A stretch of 64,000 bases of DNA from Cheilinus undulatus. Taxonomy: Eukaryota > Chordata > Actinopteri > Labriformes > Labridae. This document shows positions 36,301-47,779 of the stretch, one piece after another. Position 1 is the stretch's first letter, and each line of letters opens with the position of its first letter. The notes under the pieces are model-generated. The model saw only the letters and a program-made list of their open reading frames with translations, was not told where the DNA came from and did no database searches. Location of the stretch: NCBI RefSeq assembly GCF_018320785.1, contig NC_054878.1, positions 42,507,023 through 42,571,022 on the forward strand, in the 5' to 3' direction. A program made the translations under genes and the position numbers.

Positions 36301-39300
36301 TTTCCACCTTAAAAACACACTTTGATGCATTTCTCACTCCATGAACACTTGGCAAACAGAAAAAAGAACTACATGGTCCCTACATTGATGTAATTGCAGG
36401 AGAATATGGGACAGTGTTAATTATTAGGGAAATGATAGCTAATGATCTGCGTATTCATGATAATTCTTGGTGTATAAAGCTTCATATAAAGCATTTTGAG
36501 GGCACCCCTGATGATTCCAGAAGGCTCTCTTCGGTAGTTAAAAAGGACAGTTTCTAATCCTTGTCTCAAAGAATAATAAAAAGACTCATCTTCCTCTTTC
36601 AGCTTACAGCTTCAGGAGCATGATTGCAACAGCTTTCAAAACACTAGCACACTTTTCTATAAACAGGAAAGCAGAGGAAGTGGCTGTGAACAGATTAGAG
36701 AAAGGCTTGATGAAATCTTTTGTTGTTTACTAAGATTGAAAACAAGATTGTCATGGTGCCAGAAATTTAGACTTAAGGCTTATTCTATCAAAAATCAAAC
36801 AGTATCCATATTGTTGTCACCAAATATTCACAGCTTTCTTGTTTTCACTTGAGAAAAACTGCAAGCTTAAACATATAGAATGTATTTGAGAAATGTCAAT
36901 AGGTTATGGTGCAATACACTACCTCTATACTATTTTCAATAACTGGTGGCTTCATGTTTTGAAAACCATCACATTTGTTTTATATATATTATGCACTGAC
37001 TCCTAACCTTTTTGGAAACTGGTTAATACTTAAAATTAAGTGCTGAACAAATAAGCATTGGCCCAATTAGTTAGTGTATAGTAAAATTACATACTATAAT
37101 TATGAGAAGGGATGTTCCTAGATGTCTGTTTCCCCATTTGGTGAAACGCCAAGTCACTGAACTGCCTAGTCTAAGGATGAGAAAATACTTCGAAAACAAT
37201 CAGATTCATCACAGAGTCATTGTGTTAGTGGGTGTGATGTGAGCCTGATACACTATGTAGAGCGTAGCTAAGATTAGCAGTTAACTTCACCAGCCTTCGT
37301 TCGTCTTTGCAGATTAATATCGTGCTTTATGTGGCCTGTTTTCACTTCAGTTGAGTAGTTAGATGTGAGTTCAACTCTGCATACCACTTTGTATCTGTCT
37401 GGTGAAGTGCCAGGAGAAAGCTCAGACAAGAAGCCAGCGACCATTGATGAAGCTACAGCAGCTTTTCGTGGCAGGAGGTTCATTACAGTTTCAAAGAATA
37501 CCATAGACTGTGATTTCAAGCCGGTATTTATAAAAAAAGAACACAGGTCGTTTGTTTAACTGACTCGTACATCTCGCGCCGGGTAATTGTAACAGTTTTT
37601 CGCACATTCCTAATAACAAGTTACTGGTTCAGAAAGCTTCCCTTGAGATGATACATTTCCCTCAGGTTCAGAAAAAGTGACATTACTTTTTTATGCAAAA
37701 GCGTGGTATGAATATTTGCTATAATGGGTCTTTGCCCCACATAATTTCTGACATTTTACAGGCAGACTTATTCTACAAAGAAAAATGAACAAGGTTTTTA
37801 TAATCTTATCTTTTGGCATGTTCAGGAAGTTGTGAATCTTTTTTTTTCCAACAACCCCTTTAACCCTCTGAGACAGACGTATGTGAAAGAAAAGAGACGC
37901 AAGTTACATAAAGCTAAATAAATTTTGAACCCATAAGTTGTACCCACTTATATTTTCCCTCTTGAAGCCTTTGGTTTACCTTTGTAATGACGCTAACCAT
38001 GCATTCATAGCCCTTACAAAAGCTTTTTTCCAGTGAACCTGAATGTCTTTTTATACATTTTCAATCAATTTCCGATTGTTTCTATTTTAGTATTAGCCAC
38101 CACATTGAGTTCCCAAAACAGATGTCACATGGGCTGTGACAGCCAGTGGTTCCATCATCACATCATACGTTGCCAAATAACGCATGTATAAACACTTTTA
38201 AGCTGAAGGAGATGGCCTGAATAGCTCATAACAGAGGGACAGAGAGCCTGAGATGTGGCCCTCTGTGTCACTGCAGACAGGAATGGTTTGCAGCTTTAGG
38301 AAGTCAGTTGCAGCATCTTTCACATTAATGGCGCACTTTAAAGATAAACAGAAAAGTGATTGTAAACAGAACTGAAGAAGGTTCAATGCAGTCATTGGCT
38401 GTTTCTTATGATGTAGCAGGCCTGCAAGAGGTGATGTTATTAAATATGAAATGTAGGCAAGCTTTAAAATGAGTATGAGTGGTTCTGATGTTACTCTGTG
38501 TTTCCAAATTGTAGAATCCCTTTTCTTTTCAACTCTAGGCCTTCTACAACCATGTTGTTCTCACTATTTCTCCTTTATTAGCCATAGTGTTTGGGGATCT
38601 CATTATCTCCACAAAGACTTGTATGTCCCTCCCATACTGTTGTTGACAGATGCAGATTTAATACTGTACACACGTGGCTGCTACACAGCAACACTTTTAG
38701 TATAGGTTAGGGTAAGGAGAGGATTGAATCAAGGTAAAACGGGTAGATTTTCTTGGCTCACAAATAATGGAATTGAATAAATGCAAACAGAGTCTATCTG
38801 CTGATAGCCTGTCTATTAATTTAGGCTGTAACACTGGGATTGTGATACTAATGTGTAAAGAAAAATGTTTCCAACTTGATTGAGGAAAATAAAAATTTGT
38901 TTTGTTTCTTAGCTGCTGAAATCCAAAGGAGGCAGACTGGAACGAGGGACCATGCAGCCAGGTAGCCAGCCAGCCCGCAGCCTGCCTAAACACGATCAAA
39001 TCACTCAGAATGGGATCGCACGGAGCCACAAGCCCAAGCAGGCCCAAAGCCCCGGCACTCCTCATCCAACAAAGAAGAAAGACAACCTCACCCCGAATAA
39101 ATCCTCCCCCCTTCACCCGTCTCCACTCCGAGAGCAGAAAAAGCCACTCCATGCCTCCAACAACGTGAAAATCGTGAGTGAACCACCTGCTGAAGCTTCA
39201 CCAGAATCCCTTAAAGATGGCGAGAAAGTTTACGCTGGACCTAAATTCAGCGAGCCGCCATCACCGAGTGTCTTACCCAAACCACCCAGCCACTGGGTCG

Positions 39301-39389
39301 GAGAAAACGAGCCTCAACAGAGCAACCAAAGCAGGGAGCAAATGACCGTTCACTTAAAGTCGCTGCTGAAGGTTCAGGATCAATCATGA
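33359..39389 (+). CDS. pnrc1: Proline-rich nuclear receptor coactivator 1, 2 exons
   Basis: Exon 1 is 33359-33694 (112 codons, phase 0, donor GTAAAA) and exon 2 is 38913-39389, giving 270 residues. The diagnostic block is YAGPKFSEPPSPS and VLPKPPSHW (residues 219-240), the SH3-binding, decapping-complex-binding proline motif of PNRC proteins. It is followed by the NR box LKSLL (260-264) near the C-terminus. The two-exon layout with the KKE/LLKSK junction and the SNQSREQMTVHLKSLL ending fit PNRC1, not the single-coding-exon PNRC2. PNRC1 binds nuclear receptors through the LxxLL-like box and links to the decapping factors DCP1A/DCP2. The N-terminal region is short and divergent compared with the mammalian protein of about 327 residues. 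The 5.2-kb intron carries repeats. Confidence 0.93.
34490..34915. repeat. ATATCG/CGATAT-rich interspersed element
   Basis: The left part has GCAATATATCGTGATAC and CAATATCGATAC; the right part has CTATCGCAATATATCACA and GATATATTGTGATACTG, largely inverse to the left. It ends near ACTCACCCCTAAC. This is the pattern of a common fish non-autonomous element. Precise borders are not certain. It lies in the pnrc1 intron. Confidence 0.45.
35028..35876. mobile_element. hAT-like element with internal AT minisatellite
   Basis: The left end has GGTGTCAAACTCAAGGCCC and the right end has GAGTTTGACACCCC, inverse to each other; GGCCC and GGCCC-type blocks lie just inside both. Between 35280 and 35730 it carries a degenerate TTTTGACTTTTTATCTCATA repeat, the reverse complement of the array at 16490-18250. 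No transposase frame and no clear target duplication were found. It lies in the pnrc1 intron. Confidence 0.55.
35877..38912. other. Remainder of pnrc1 intron
   Basis: AT-rich intron sequence. Frames such as 37274-37519 show no recognisable motif. No RNA gene, repeat family or enhancer-type motif cluster could be supported. Confidence 0.35.
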
Positions 39390-42068
39390 CCGAAGTCTGA
39401 AGATTCAAGTATGATCCATCTTTAACCCCTAAATAACACTGAATGCATTGGATGATAAGCATCAGGTAAATTGAGATTGGCTTTTAACACACTGCAGTAT
39501 AGTATTGAAAGCTTTTAATAACAGTAATGCAATTTCCCATTATTCAACCATGCTGCCTGGATTTGTGAACATTTTTGAGCCGTCGTGTTTGTGCTGGAGA
39601 TCTGACTGAATGTGCCTGCCTTCGTGTTGGCAGAGTTTTAAAGAAAAGATGTCAATACGTGAGCAAACAATGTTTTTTTTTCTACAAGATGTGAGTAGAG
39701 AGAAAGTGTTGGAGCAGGGGATCAAAGTCATCTCCAGCAGCAACACGATCAGAGTCTCACGTTTACAGTTTGAAAAGAGATTAAGGCACTTTCTTTGTAA
39801 GTGCTTCTGAAAAGGCAGCCTTGTGTTGATGGACTTTTTAAAGAAAAGCTAGTTTAAATGTACATAATATATTGTAAGCATATATTTGTGTATATTTTTC
39901 CTTGTTGTTTTAACTGAGATTCTAGTTTTGTTACTGATGTTTTCCAAGAAAAGAAAAACAGACAAAAAGTCCCCTGCGAACTGAGGCACTTTGTTAAAGC
40001 TCCTTTAGTGGATGGAAGAAAAGAAAGACTTTTCTCTTTGATTTGCACTGAAAACTTTCAACAGGGAAGGGCAGGAAACCTCATTTTGATGCTCCAAAGC
40101 TTGACCAGCCACTTTGATGTATTCACCAGCCAGCACAGGAGAGGACTGGACAGGATCATGGCTGGTTTTCCTTTCAAAATGGCTCAGAGTGGACAAATCA
40201 AAAGCCAGTGGCTGAAGTTTTTTCCCTCCCTGATAACGGGTCCAGCCAGTGGAAATCGGAGAGTTGAATCACAAGACTGTGAGGTGGGTTAAGCCTCGTG
40301 AACGGAAGAGAAGATGACAATGTGAAAAGTCTCATAGCCAGCTGCTGCAGGAGGCTACATCCAGCATCCAGACCCAGTGCTTTTTTTCTTCTTGAACTTT
40401 ATTGCACTGATGTAGAGTACGTTCACATTGAGCCAGCTACGTTTAAAATGGCCTTGTTCATTTTTGCCTCCTGTCCACATTGGGCCTTGGTTTTCACGCT
40501 TCAAAACACAGCATTTCCACCTGTAAGGAACCTGAATTTTAAATTCCACTGATACTGAGGGAAAAAAATCCTTATAGAAATAACGCCAAATCTGGAGTAC
40601 AAGTAGCACTGGTGTAGATGTCAGGCTGCACAATCAATTGCATTTTAGTTGCGATTTTGGCCTTCTAGCATCAAAGTAACAAGGGATGCACAGTATTATT
40701 GGCACAATATCAGTATCTGCAGGTTAATTATCAGTATTGGCAGACATGAAAATAAATGCAACTGTCTGCTTAAATATTGGCTGCATTTACAAGAAAGTTT
40801 GTCACGTTTTGGGCTTGGTTAACAGGCGTACGCTAGATGAAACCTTTCCTCTTTTTTTATCCTCATTCCATGAACTTTAAAGTGCATTTAAAAAGCAGAA
40901 GTTTAAGGTCTGATCTGTGTTTATAAATTGGATAAATGTGTAAATATATGTGTTTCGGATGTCTGCAAAGTCCAGTATCATGCATCCCCAAAAGACTCAT
41001 GATCGATGGTGGATTTTTACATGTTAAATGCATTCCAAAAGCTGTCATGTTCAGCTTTGTTACTGTGTACCATTTGATAAAATGAGGATAAACACTGACC
41101 TTTTTGATATTCACATTTACATACAGTGTTTTTGAGTATGGATAATGTGGAACAGCAGGCGAATTTAGGGTAGAGGCTGCTGGGTCATACTTGGCTAATT
41201 GTTAGAGGCAGATGTGAGGCAAAAATTCTTGGTCAGATTTTTTGTCCCAGTCCAGCTCTGTTGACAGATGTGTAACAGGAAATTGAAGCTGTCAGTTTTG
41301 GAGGGGGCTCTGTGACAAACAAAATGCTTTACCTTTCATTGTGCTTGACAGTTTCACTGAGTTTACCCCAGTTTACACTGTCGTTTCTGGGAAGTTTGTG
41401 TTTCTAACTTCTAGCTCTCTGTTTAAAGTGATTATAGTGAAGTACAGACCCACAGCCTGCAAGCTGTACCACCCACCTCCGTTGATCATTCATTGTCTTT
41501 AATTGAGGATTCTGTTCAGACAAAGAGCTCCTAAAGGTTTATTTACAAAACAGTACACCTCTGTTTTACTTAAATGCAAGGTTGTGATTGAAAGAGGGAG
41601 AAAAGATGTTGAAAAGTGGCAGTAGCAGCCTGGTCTGTGCACTATGTATCGCATGTTTGTGCAGCAAAGCAGCTGCTTGTTATACATGATAAAGGGGTGT
41701 GCAACCACATCAAGTCACATACAACGTGTGATGGTGGCAGCTACGCTATGTTGATTGCAGCAGTATATTAATGAAAAAAATCTTTTTTGGAAGTGCGACT
41801 TATACCCCAGATTTCACTTTAGTTTTTCTTTTCCATCCTGACAGCTTCCTAAATAAAAATAAATGAATAAATGCCAGGACTTTGCTTAAAATGTTGAGTT
41901 TTTTAGGCACTATTGTTGGATTTCCTAAAATTAGATGCATGGAGAAGCATATAAAAGCATCCTCTTATCATACATATCCCTTATGACCCACCAAGACTGT
42001 GAACAAAATCATTGTGAAACTACTAGAAATAATGTTTTAACAATTGCTGCTTCCTCCTGTTGGACTGA

Positions 42069-42105
<37 letters not shown>

Positions 42106-42751
42106 TCGAGGCTTGTGTCCATCAACGCTGTTTCTTTGCTCTGATGTTTCCTTTTTAATGTAAAATCAGCGCAGTTTAGTATTTTCATTGCTCAGTGTCG
42201 TGAACACAAAACACCCCTGGTATCAAATGCTTTTTGTGGATGCACTCATATCACTCCCAGTTTAAAATAGTTCAGTTTTCAACTGTTCTCCCTCATCATC
42301 TAATCAAAATTAAGAAAGGGGCAGGGACCCACACCAACAATGCCAGAGAAACTAACCTGACTCGTCTTTTCAAGGGTACCATTTCAAGGCATAGAGCTGC
42401 TGATAGCGTCAGCAGGATTAGAAATTAAGTTTTATAATCGAGCAACAGTAAACACTGGTAAGAAGTGCACTAAAACTGAGGTTGCTATCACTGCCAGTGC
42501 ATATAAAGCAGTTGCTGGACACATGCCTTCATTGAGAATGTAAAAACAACACTGCATCTTTAGAGCAGTGATACTTGTATTGCTATCGTGGTTTGAGGGT
42601 GTTTTGCGGTTAAATTAAGAAGGCTGTCCTGGTATTTTTAAGCCTTTTTTCTTTTTTCTTATGTCAGTGTGGAAGATCAACAGATTTGTTGTTTAGCATT
42701 TTTTGGTGGGTTTCCTCATGAGAGTTTAGAAAATACTTTAAGATTAATAAT
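39390..42751. other. pnrc1 3' UTR and downstream spacer
   Basis: The pnrc1 3' UTR starts here. AATAAA hexamers occur near 40753 and in a cluster at 41851-41873, so its end is unclear. A run of about 32 T lies at 42069-42100. Frames at 40008-40292 and 40298-40552 are not convincing. Confidence 0.35.
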
Positions 42752-42911
42752 AGGGCTGGATGATTAATCCAATTTTTAAAATATACACAATATGTCCTAC
42801 AATTTTTAAATCGCTGAAGCTGCAAAATAATATTTTGTTCGTATAATATCTAATGATATATTGCTGTTATGGTGGGGTGCAGTCAGATTGAATTCCCAAA
42901 TCGTTCAGCCC
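42752..42911. mobile_element. Short inverted-repeat element (AGGGCTGGATGATT type)
   Basis: Begins AGGGCTGGATGATTAAT and ends AAATCGTTCAGCCCT, which inverted reads AGGGCTGAACGATTT. About 160 bases without coding capacity. Its ends resemble those at 61365-62378. It lies in the pnrc1-to-Ig-receptor spacer. Confidence 0.55.
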
Positions 42912-42954
42912 TACATGTCTGGTGGAAAAATGTATGCAAACTTTTTGTTGTATC

Positions 42955-44065
42955 ATGACTACTTTAAAACAGCAGTTTTCCACCCTGAAATTTCCCTGCC
43001 AGCCCCCTTGCATTCCCCTCTCCCCAGTTCTCCTTTAAGTGACAGGCAAACAGCTGTGAGGGCCACCTGGAGAAAATAGTCAATAGTCAAATAGTCAATA
43101 GTCAATTGACATGTTCTCAGTAGCTTAAATAACCAGAAAATTTTCAGGATTGCATTGCATCTATGAAAAGGGCTATTCTTGCACAAAAATCCCTGAAAAT
43201 TTCCATAAAATACCTGGGTGGGCTGCATGTGTGAATGCATACAGCATTTTTTTTCACCCTGAAAGTTCCTTGCCACCCTTTCTGTATTTCCTCCTCCCTA
43301 GTCCTTGTTTATCCATCAGGCAAACTGCAGTGAGGGTCAACTGCGGGAAAAAAAATTCAGGACATTTTCTTTAAAGGCCACCCTAATATTCCCCTGCCAG
43401 CTCCCTTGCATTTCCCCCTCCCCAGTCCAGCTTCAAATGACAGGCAAACTGCTGTTAGAGTAAACTGTGTGGGGGGAAAAAGTCAGGAAATGTTCTCAGT
43501 AGCCTAGATACCCTGACATGTCCAGGAAATTTTCTATGCTGTATTGCATCTATGAAAAGGGCTATTCTTGCTTAAAACATCATCCTGAATTTCCAGCCCT
43601 CTTGTATTCCTTCCTCCATGATCCACATTTATCTGACAGGCAAGCTGCTGAAAGGGCACTGCGGAGAAAAAATTTATAAGTTCTTTTGATAGGCTACCTG
43701 GACATTTCCAGGAAATTGTCAGTGTTGCGTTGCAGGTGTGAAAAGAGCTATTCTGACTCAGAACTCCTGAAAAATCCCAGGTATTGAACTGCATATGTGA
43801 ATGCAAATAACTCTGAAATTTCCCTGGATTTCAACCCTGAAAATACCTGGATCAACAGAATGCCACCTGAAAGGACAATTAAGGGCAAAGTTGGGGTTAA
43901 ATGATTTCCCTGTTTGTATTCACACATGCAGCTCACCCTGATAGATTTGAGACATTTTCAGGATTTGGTACATGTGTGAATAAGGGTTATTTGCCGCTTC
44001 CTCCATCCCTTCACTGACTGGGAAACTGCAGGAAGTTCTTTAAGGAGAGGTCATGTGTGAAAAGG
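42955..44065. repeat. Imperfect long tandem repeat
   Basis: Four or more diverged units share CCCTGCCAGC, then CCTCCCCAGT, then GACAGGCAAACTGCTGT and a GGAAAA block; units start near 42982, 43269, 43393 and 43586. A second motif, CATCTATGAAAAGGGCTATT, recurs near 43156 and 43548 with weaker forms at 43730 and 44050. Spacing is uneven, so units have been lost or shortened. Confidence 0.55.
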
Positions 44066-45537
44066 GCTTTTAGGTTGTGTCTTGTACAAATCTCTGCATC
44101 TGTTTAGTTTGGATTTTCAGGTACAGCTGCTTTGTGCACACTTATTCTCAATGATGATTTAAAAAATGTTAATGATGAACTTTATATGGGTCATCAAAAT
44201 ATCCAGATATCGCAGTCAGCAAATAGAAGTTCTTGTTTGATATGCTAATATTTACATTTGAGGAGTTTCCCTCTTTGCAGGCAGCCCTTTAGGAAAAATT
44301 TGCAAAACTGGGTTTACCGTATATTTGCCGGCATGTCAACAAGTTCATGGTGTCAACAGTCTCTTTTAATAACCGTGTAAGCATCCATTTTTTCACTGTA
44401 AGGACCAAGACAACACTTATTTTTGCAAATTAGATGATCAAGCCTCACTTTGAAAGCAAACCGTGTACATGCACATAGCTTTGGGAAGCAACAGAAGATT
44501 TTCCAGTTCTGTTAATATTTTTTTCCTTTTTCTGTGTTCTCCAACCAGTGAGTTTCCAATAGAGTTGCTGCAGCTAAAGCTGAGCTGTGTTTGTCTTTTC
44601 ATTTTGTTCTTCTTTAACTGCAAGTTAGTGAGACAATATGAATAGCAACTCCGCTCGATCAGCATTTAATTTAGCATCATAATTATCAACCAGACAACTC
44701 TAAGAGGTATTTAATGCACTTCAATTGTGTCAAAAGATTAATCTGAATTCATTGATGGCTTAATTATCACAGAGCAAGAGCAGCCAGGAAATGTCAATAG
44801 AAACTGAAAAGAAAAAAATAAGTGAGGGGGCGTTAAAACTATAAAGAGTTGATCAATTGAAACAGAAGGGGACAAAGGCCAGTTTCATATTGCACTCCTC
44901 AACAGATGTTGATCCCCTGATTTTGCTGAATGAAAAGGGAATTGATAATGCTGTTTGCAGGTCTATCCATACAGCATGTGGACATGTTTTTAAACGGCTT
45001 TTTAAAGAAATATGGCTTCATGTGAACGTAGTCTTACTCTGTTTGTGTATTGTGTTTTTAAAGGGGACTTCTTTCGACTTTATTTCACATACCTCTTCCT
45101 TCACCTTTCCATTTGTTGAGGATGCTCTGAAGCACGGCATTAATGTTTTCAAGAGTACAGTATGTGTTGAATTTGGCATACATGATCTTGTGATGACAGA
45201 ATGTACCACGTATGTGTTTTTGGTTTTTTTTTATTATTTGAATGGTTTCTGTGGACGCAGGCAGCTGCTGGATCTTGTTTTTTGACCTCTGTGACGTCAT
45301 GTGAATGGAAAATTGTATTACTGTAGCAAAAGCTGTCAATTTTATTGCAGTGTTTCAAAAATAATTTCATTCCAGCTGTGGGAAAATGATTGACGGATCA
45401 CCTCCAAGATACAATTTGGAAATAAAAATGTTTATTTTATGAAGAATTTCATAGCTAAATTTAAAATGATATTAAAATATTGGTTACCCCTACTCAAGCT
45501 TCTGTTTGTATTTATTTATTTCAATAAACATTATCCT
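44066..45537. other. Intergenic spacer without supported genes
   Basis: Contains a 142-codon frame at 44857-45285 that has no ATG start and no recognisable motif. AATAAA occurs at 45421. No repeat family was identified. Confidence 0.35.
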
Positions 45538-45545
45538 ATTTAGAT

Positions 45546-46460
45546 CAGGGGTTTCAAACATTTCAGCCTGCAACCTCCAAAATAAAGGTGCCAGAGACCG
45601 GGGACCCCCACTGTATCTGAAGGTGGTTAAACAGCCGTGCACATTTTAGAATAGTCATGTGCAGACAGGGCTAGCCATAAGGGAAGGCTTTCTGGGACCC
45701 AGCAACACTGGGGGCCCGTTGTAAAGTTAGCTAGATATCCATATTCATATTTTTTATTTAACCTGAATAATAATTCTTAATATAGCAACAGATATGTTTT
45801 TAAGTAATTTGTGCCATAGTATATAGTCATCTTAAAAATGTAAACCTCTTTTCTTAAAAACAGAATTACAATAGTAAAATGTCCAAAAAAATGTGGTGGG
45901 AAAGGTGGTTAAATGGGATTTTGGAAGTAGCAGAAATGGGTTGGAAGTGGCATAAATTTGATAATGTGGCAAAAAGAGCAAAAAAGGGCTGGTCGAGGTG
46001 GTAAAAACAGGCACAAAAAGTGGCAGAAATAGGTTCAAAGTGGCAAAAATTGGTGAAAGGGGATTTAAAACGTGCTTTAAACTGACAGGCATGGGTTAAC
46101 TGGGGTAGAGAAATGGGCTGAACTGGTCCAAATAGGCATATCAAACAGTAAAATGTGGTTGAAATGGGCGTGAAATGCGAAAAGGGGTTTAAAAGGGGTT
46201 GATAGTGCCGATAATGGGTCAACAGAGGCAACAATATATGGAAAGTGGCAAGAATTGATTTAGAAGTGGCAAAACAAGGGTTAAAATTTGGCAAAAATGG
46301 AGTAAAATGGGTCCAAATTGTGCAAAATTGATGAAAAGTGGCAAAAATTGGGTGAGAAAAAATCATTTCAAAAGTTTTCTCTGTTTTTTAAGGCGTCTGG
46401 CGACCCCCTCTTTGTGTTTTGTGACCAATGGGGTCCTGACCCCAAGGTTGAGAACCGCTG
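45546..46460. mobile_element. hAT-like non-autonomous element with internal minisatellite, complete copy
   Basis: The 915-bp element is flanked by an exact 8-base duplication ATTTAGAT (45538-45545 and 46461-46468), the length expected for hAT. End A reads CAGGGGTTTCAAACATTTC and end B, inverted, reads CAGCGGTTCTCAACCTTGGG. Inside, 45886-46355 is an array of diverged units near AAATGGGTTAAAAGTGGCAA (reverse of the array at 6296-8375). There is no transposase. Long frames on either strand are due to the repeat. Confidence 0.8.
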
Positions 46461-46468
46461 ATTTAGAT

Positions 46469-47640
46469 AACTGACATAATGTTCAAATGATCATAAAATA
46501 GTAGATTACATGTTTATAGTTTTAAAACTCCAGGAACAGGGAATAATAAGATTTAATTTACACGCCACCGCCAACCCCGTGGTCAGCCCGACACATGGGT
46601 CTGTCTGTGACTGAGTGACGTTCCTTAAGAGCCCTACATACAGAGTCACTCTATGGGCGGGGATTATTTGAACTCAAAGCTGTTGGTAATGGCTGTCTCC
46701 AGTGTGGCGATTACTTCGGATGTAGCTTTGACATTGCGTATGTTTTACTAGAACTGGACCACGTTCCTGTTTGATATAAATAATAAAAACAACCCTAAAA
46801 ATTTTTCATGATGTGAAACATGTTTTCCCTCTTCTGCCAACCTGCTTCGGCCTGAGTTTGTGATAGATAAAGGGTTGCTTCTTGAGTGATTAGTTATATA
46901 CGATGGCTGCTAATGGAGTGATTAGCCCGGACTTAGCCACAGCAGCACTTTTGTCAGCTCGGATGTAGCTGTAGGAAAGCAGTTTAATCAGACCGTTTCT
47001 TCTTTAAAACAAGCACATAGAGCCACGTTGAAAGCTTGTCTTGGCAAAGAAGATGCTATGGGGCATCCCCTGACCGGCCTTGAAAATGATTTTTATTGAC
47101 CCAGAGCTCCACCATTAACAATCTAAGGCAGCGGTAGCTTGTCAGCAGTAGTGCATACGCATGTCATTTGTCCCTGTGATTACATCTTATTATAAAACTG
47201 ACCAAGTTTGTATAGAAACAAGACCACGTGACCTCAAACTATCATGGGGTTAAACTAGTTTCCACAATGTTGAACGTCTGTCTCGTGTCCTTGTAAAGTG
47301 TTAAATCTTGTCCTGAGAACCTTGTGTGTAAATATCTACCAGACCACAGTTAGGTGGTGAAGATGTGGTGTTGTTGTACCCACATTCTCAGCAAAGCACT
47401 TCCTCTAAAAATCAGAAAAAAATGACTTTGGGGTTAAAAAGAGGAAGAAACATCTTTTATTATTATTTATTACACTATTATTATTAGAGAGCCCTAGACT
47501 GGTGTACTAAGAAATCTCACGTCTTTCAATTTCAAGTATTTGCCGTGCAAAAATTGGTACTTTTTTTTTCTCAGTTTGAGTTGTAAATAGGTCTTAACAA
47601 TATTAGATTTTATTGTTAAAAGTGTGTAGGAGCCCTGAGG
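46469..47640. other. Spacer upstream of the second Ig receptor
   Basis: No gene or repeat was recognised in most of it. From about 47330 the sequence (for example TTCTCAGCAAAGCACTTCCT) matches 58180-58270 upstream of the third receptor, showing that the tandem duplication begins well before the promoter. Confidence 0.45.
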
Positions 47641-47779
47641 ACAGACCCAAAGCCACTTTGAGGAAGTGGCATCACAATAACCACAGCGGGCGGTAGCAGC
47701 ATCTCTCTAAAACAGCTCCACAGTAGAAGATCAGACTGTTGGGAGTGTGAGAGCTGAAGAAGAGAGACGGAGAATCACC
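47641..47779 (+). promoter_or_regulatory. Proximal promoter of the second Ig receptor
   Basis: GAGGAAGTG (47660-47668, PU.1/ETS core) and AACCACA (47679-47685, RUNX core inverted) precede a stretch nearly identical to 58690-58826, including CTCTCTAAAACAGCTCCACA and the bases around the start codon (ATCACCATGG). No TATA box was seen. Confidence 0.5.

Noticed and set aside
40008-40552. Two small frames after pnrc1
   Set aside because: No motif, no splice context, and they lie in the likely pnrc1 3' UTR or spacer.
44857-45285. 142-codon plus-strand frame
   Set aside because: It begins at TTG, not ATG, has no recognised motif, and lies in AT-rich spacer.
45866-46366. 166-residue minus-strand frame
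   Set aside because: It lies entirely in the internal minisatellite of the hAT-like element.
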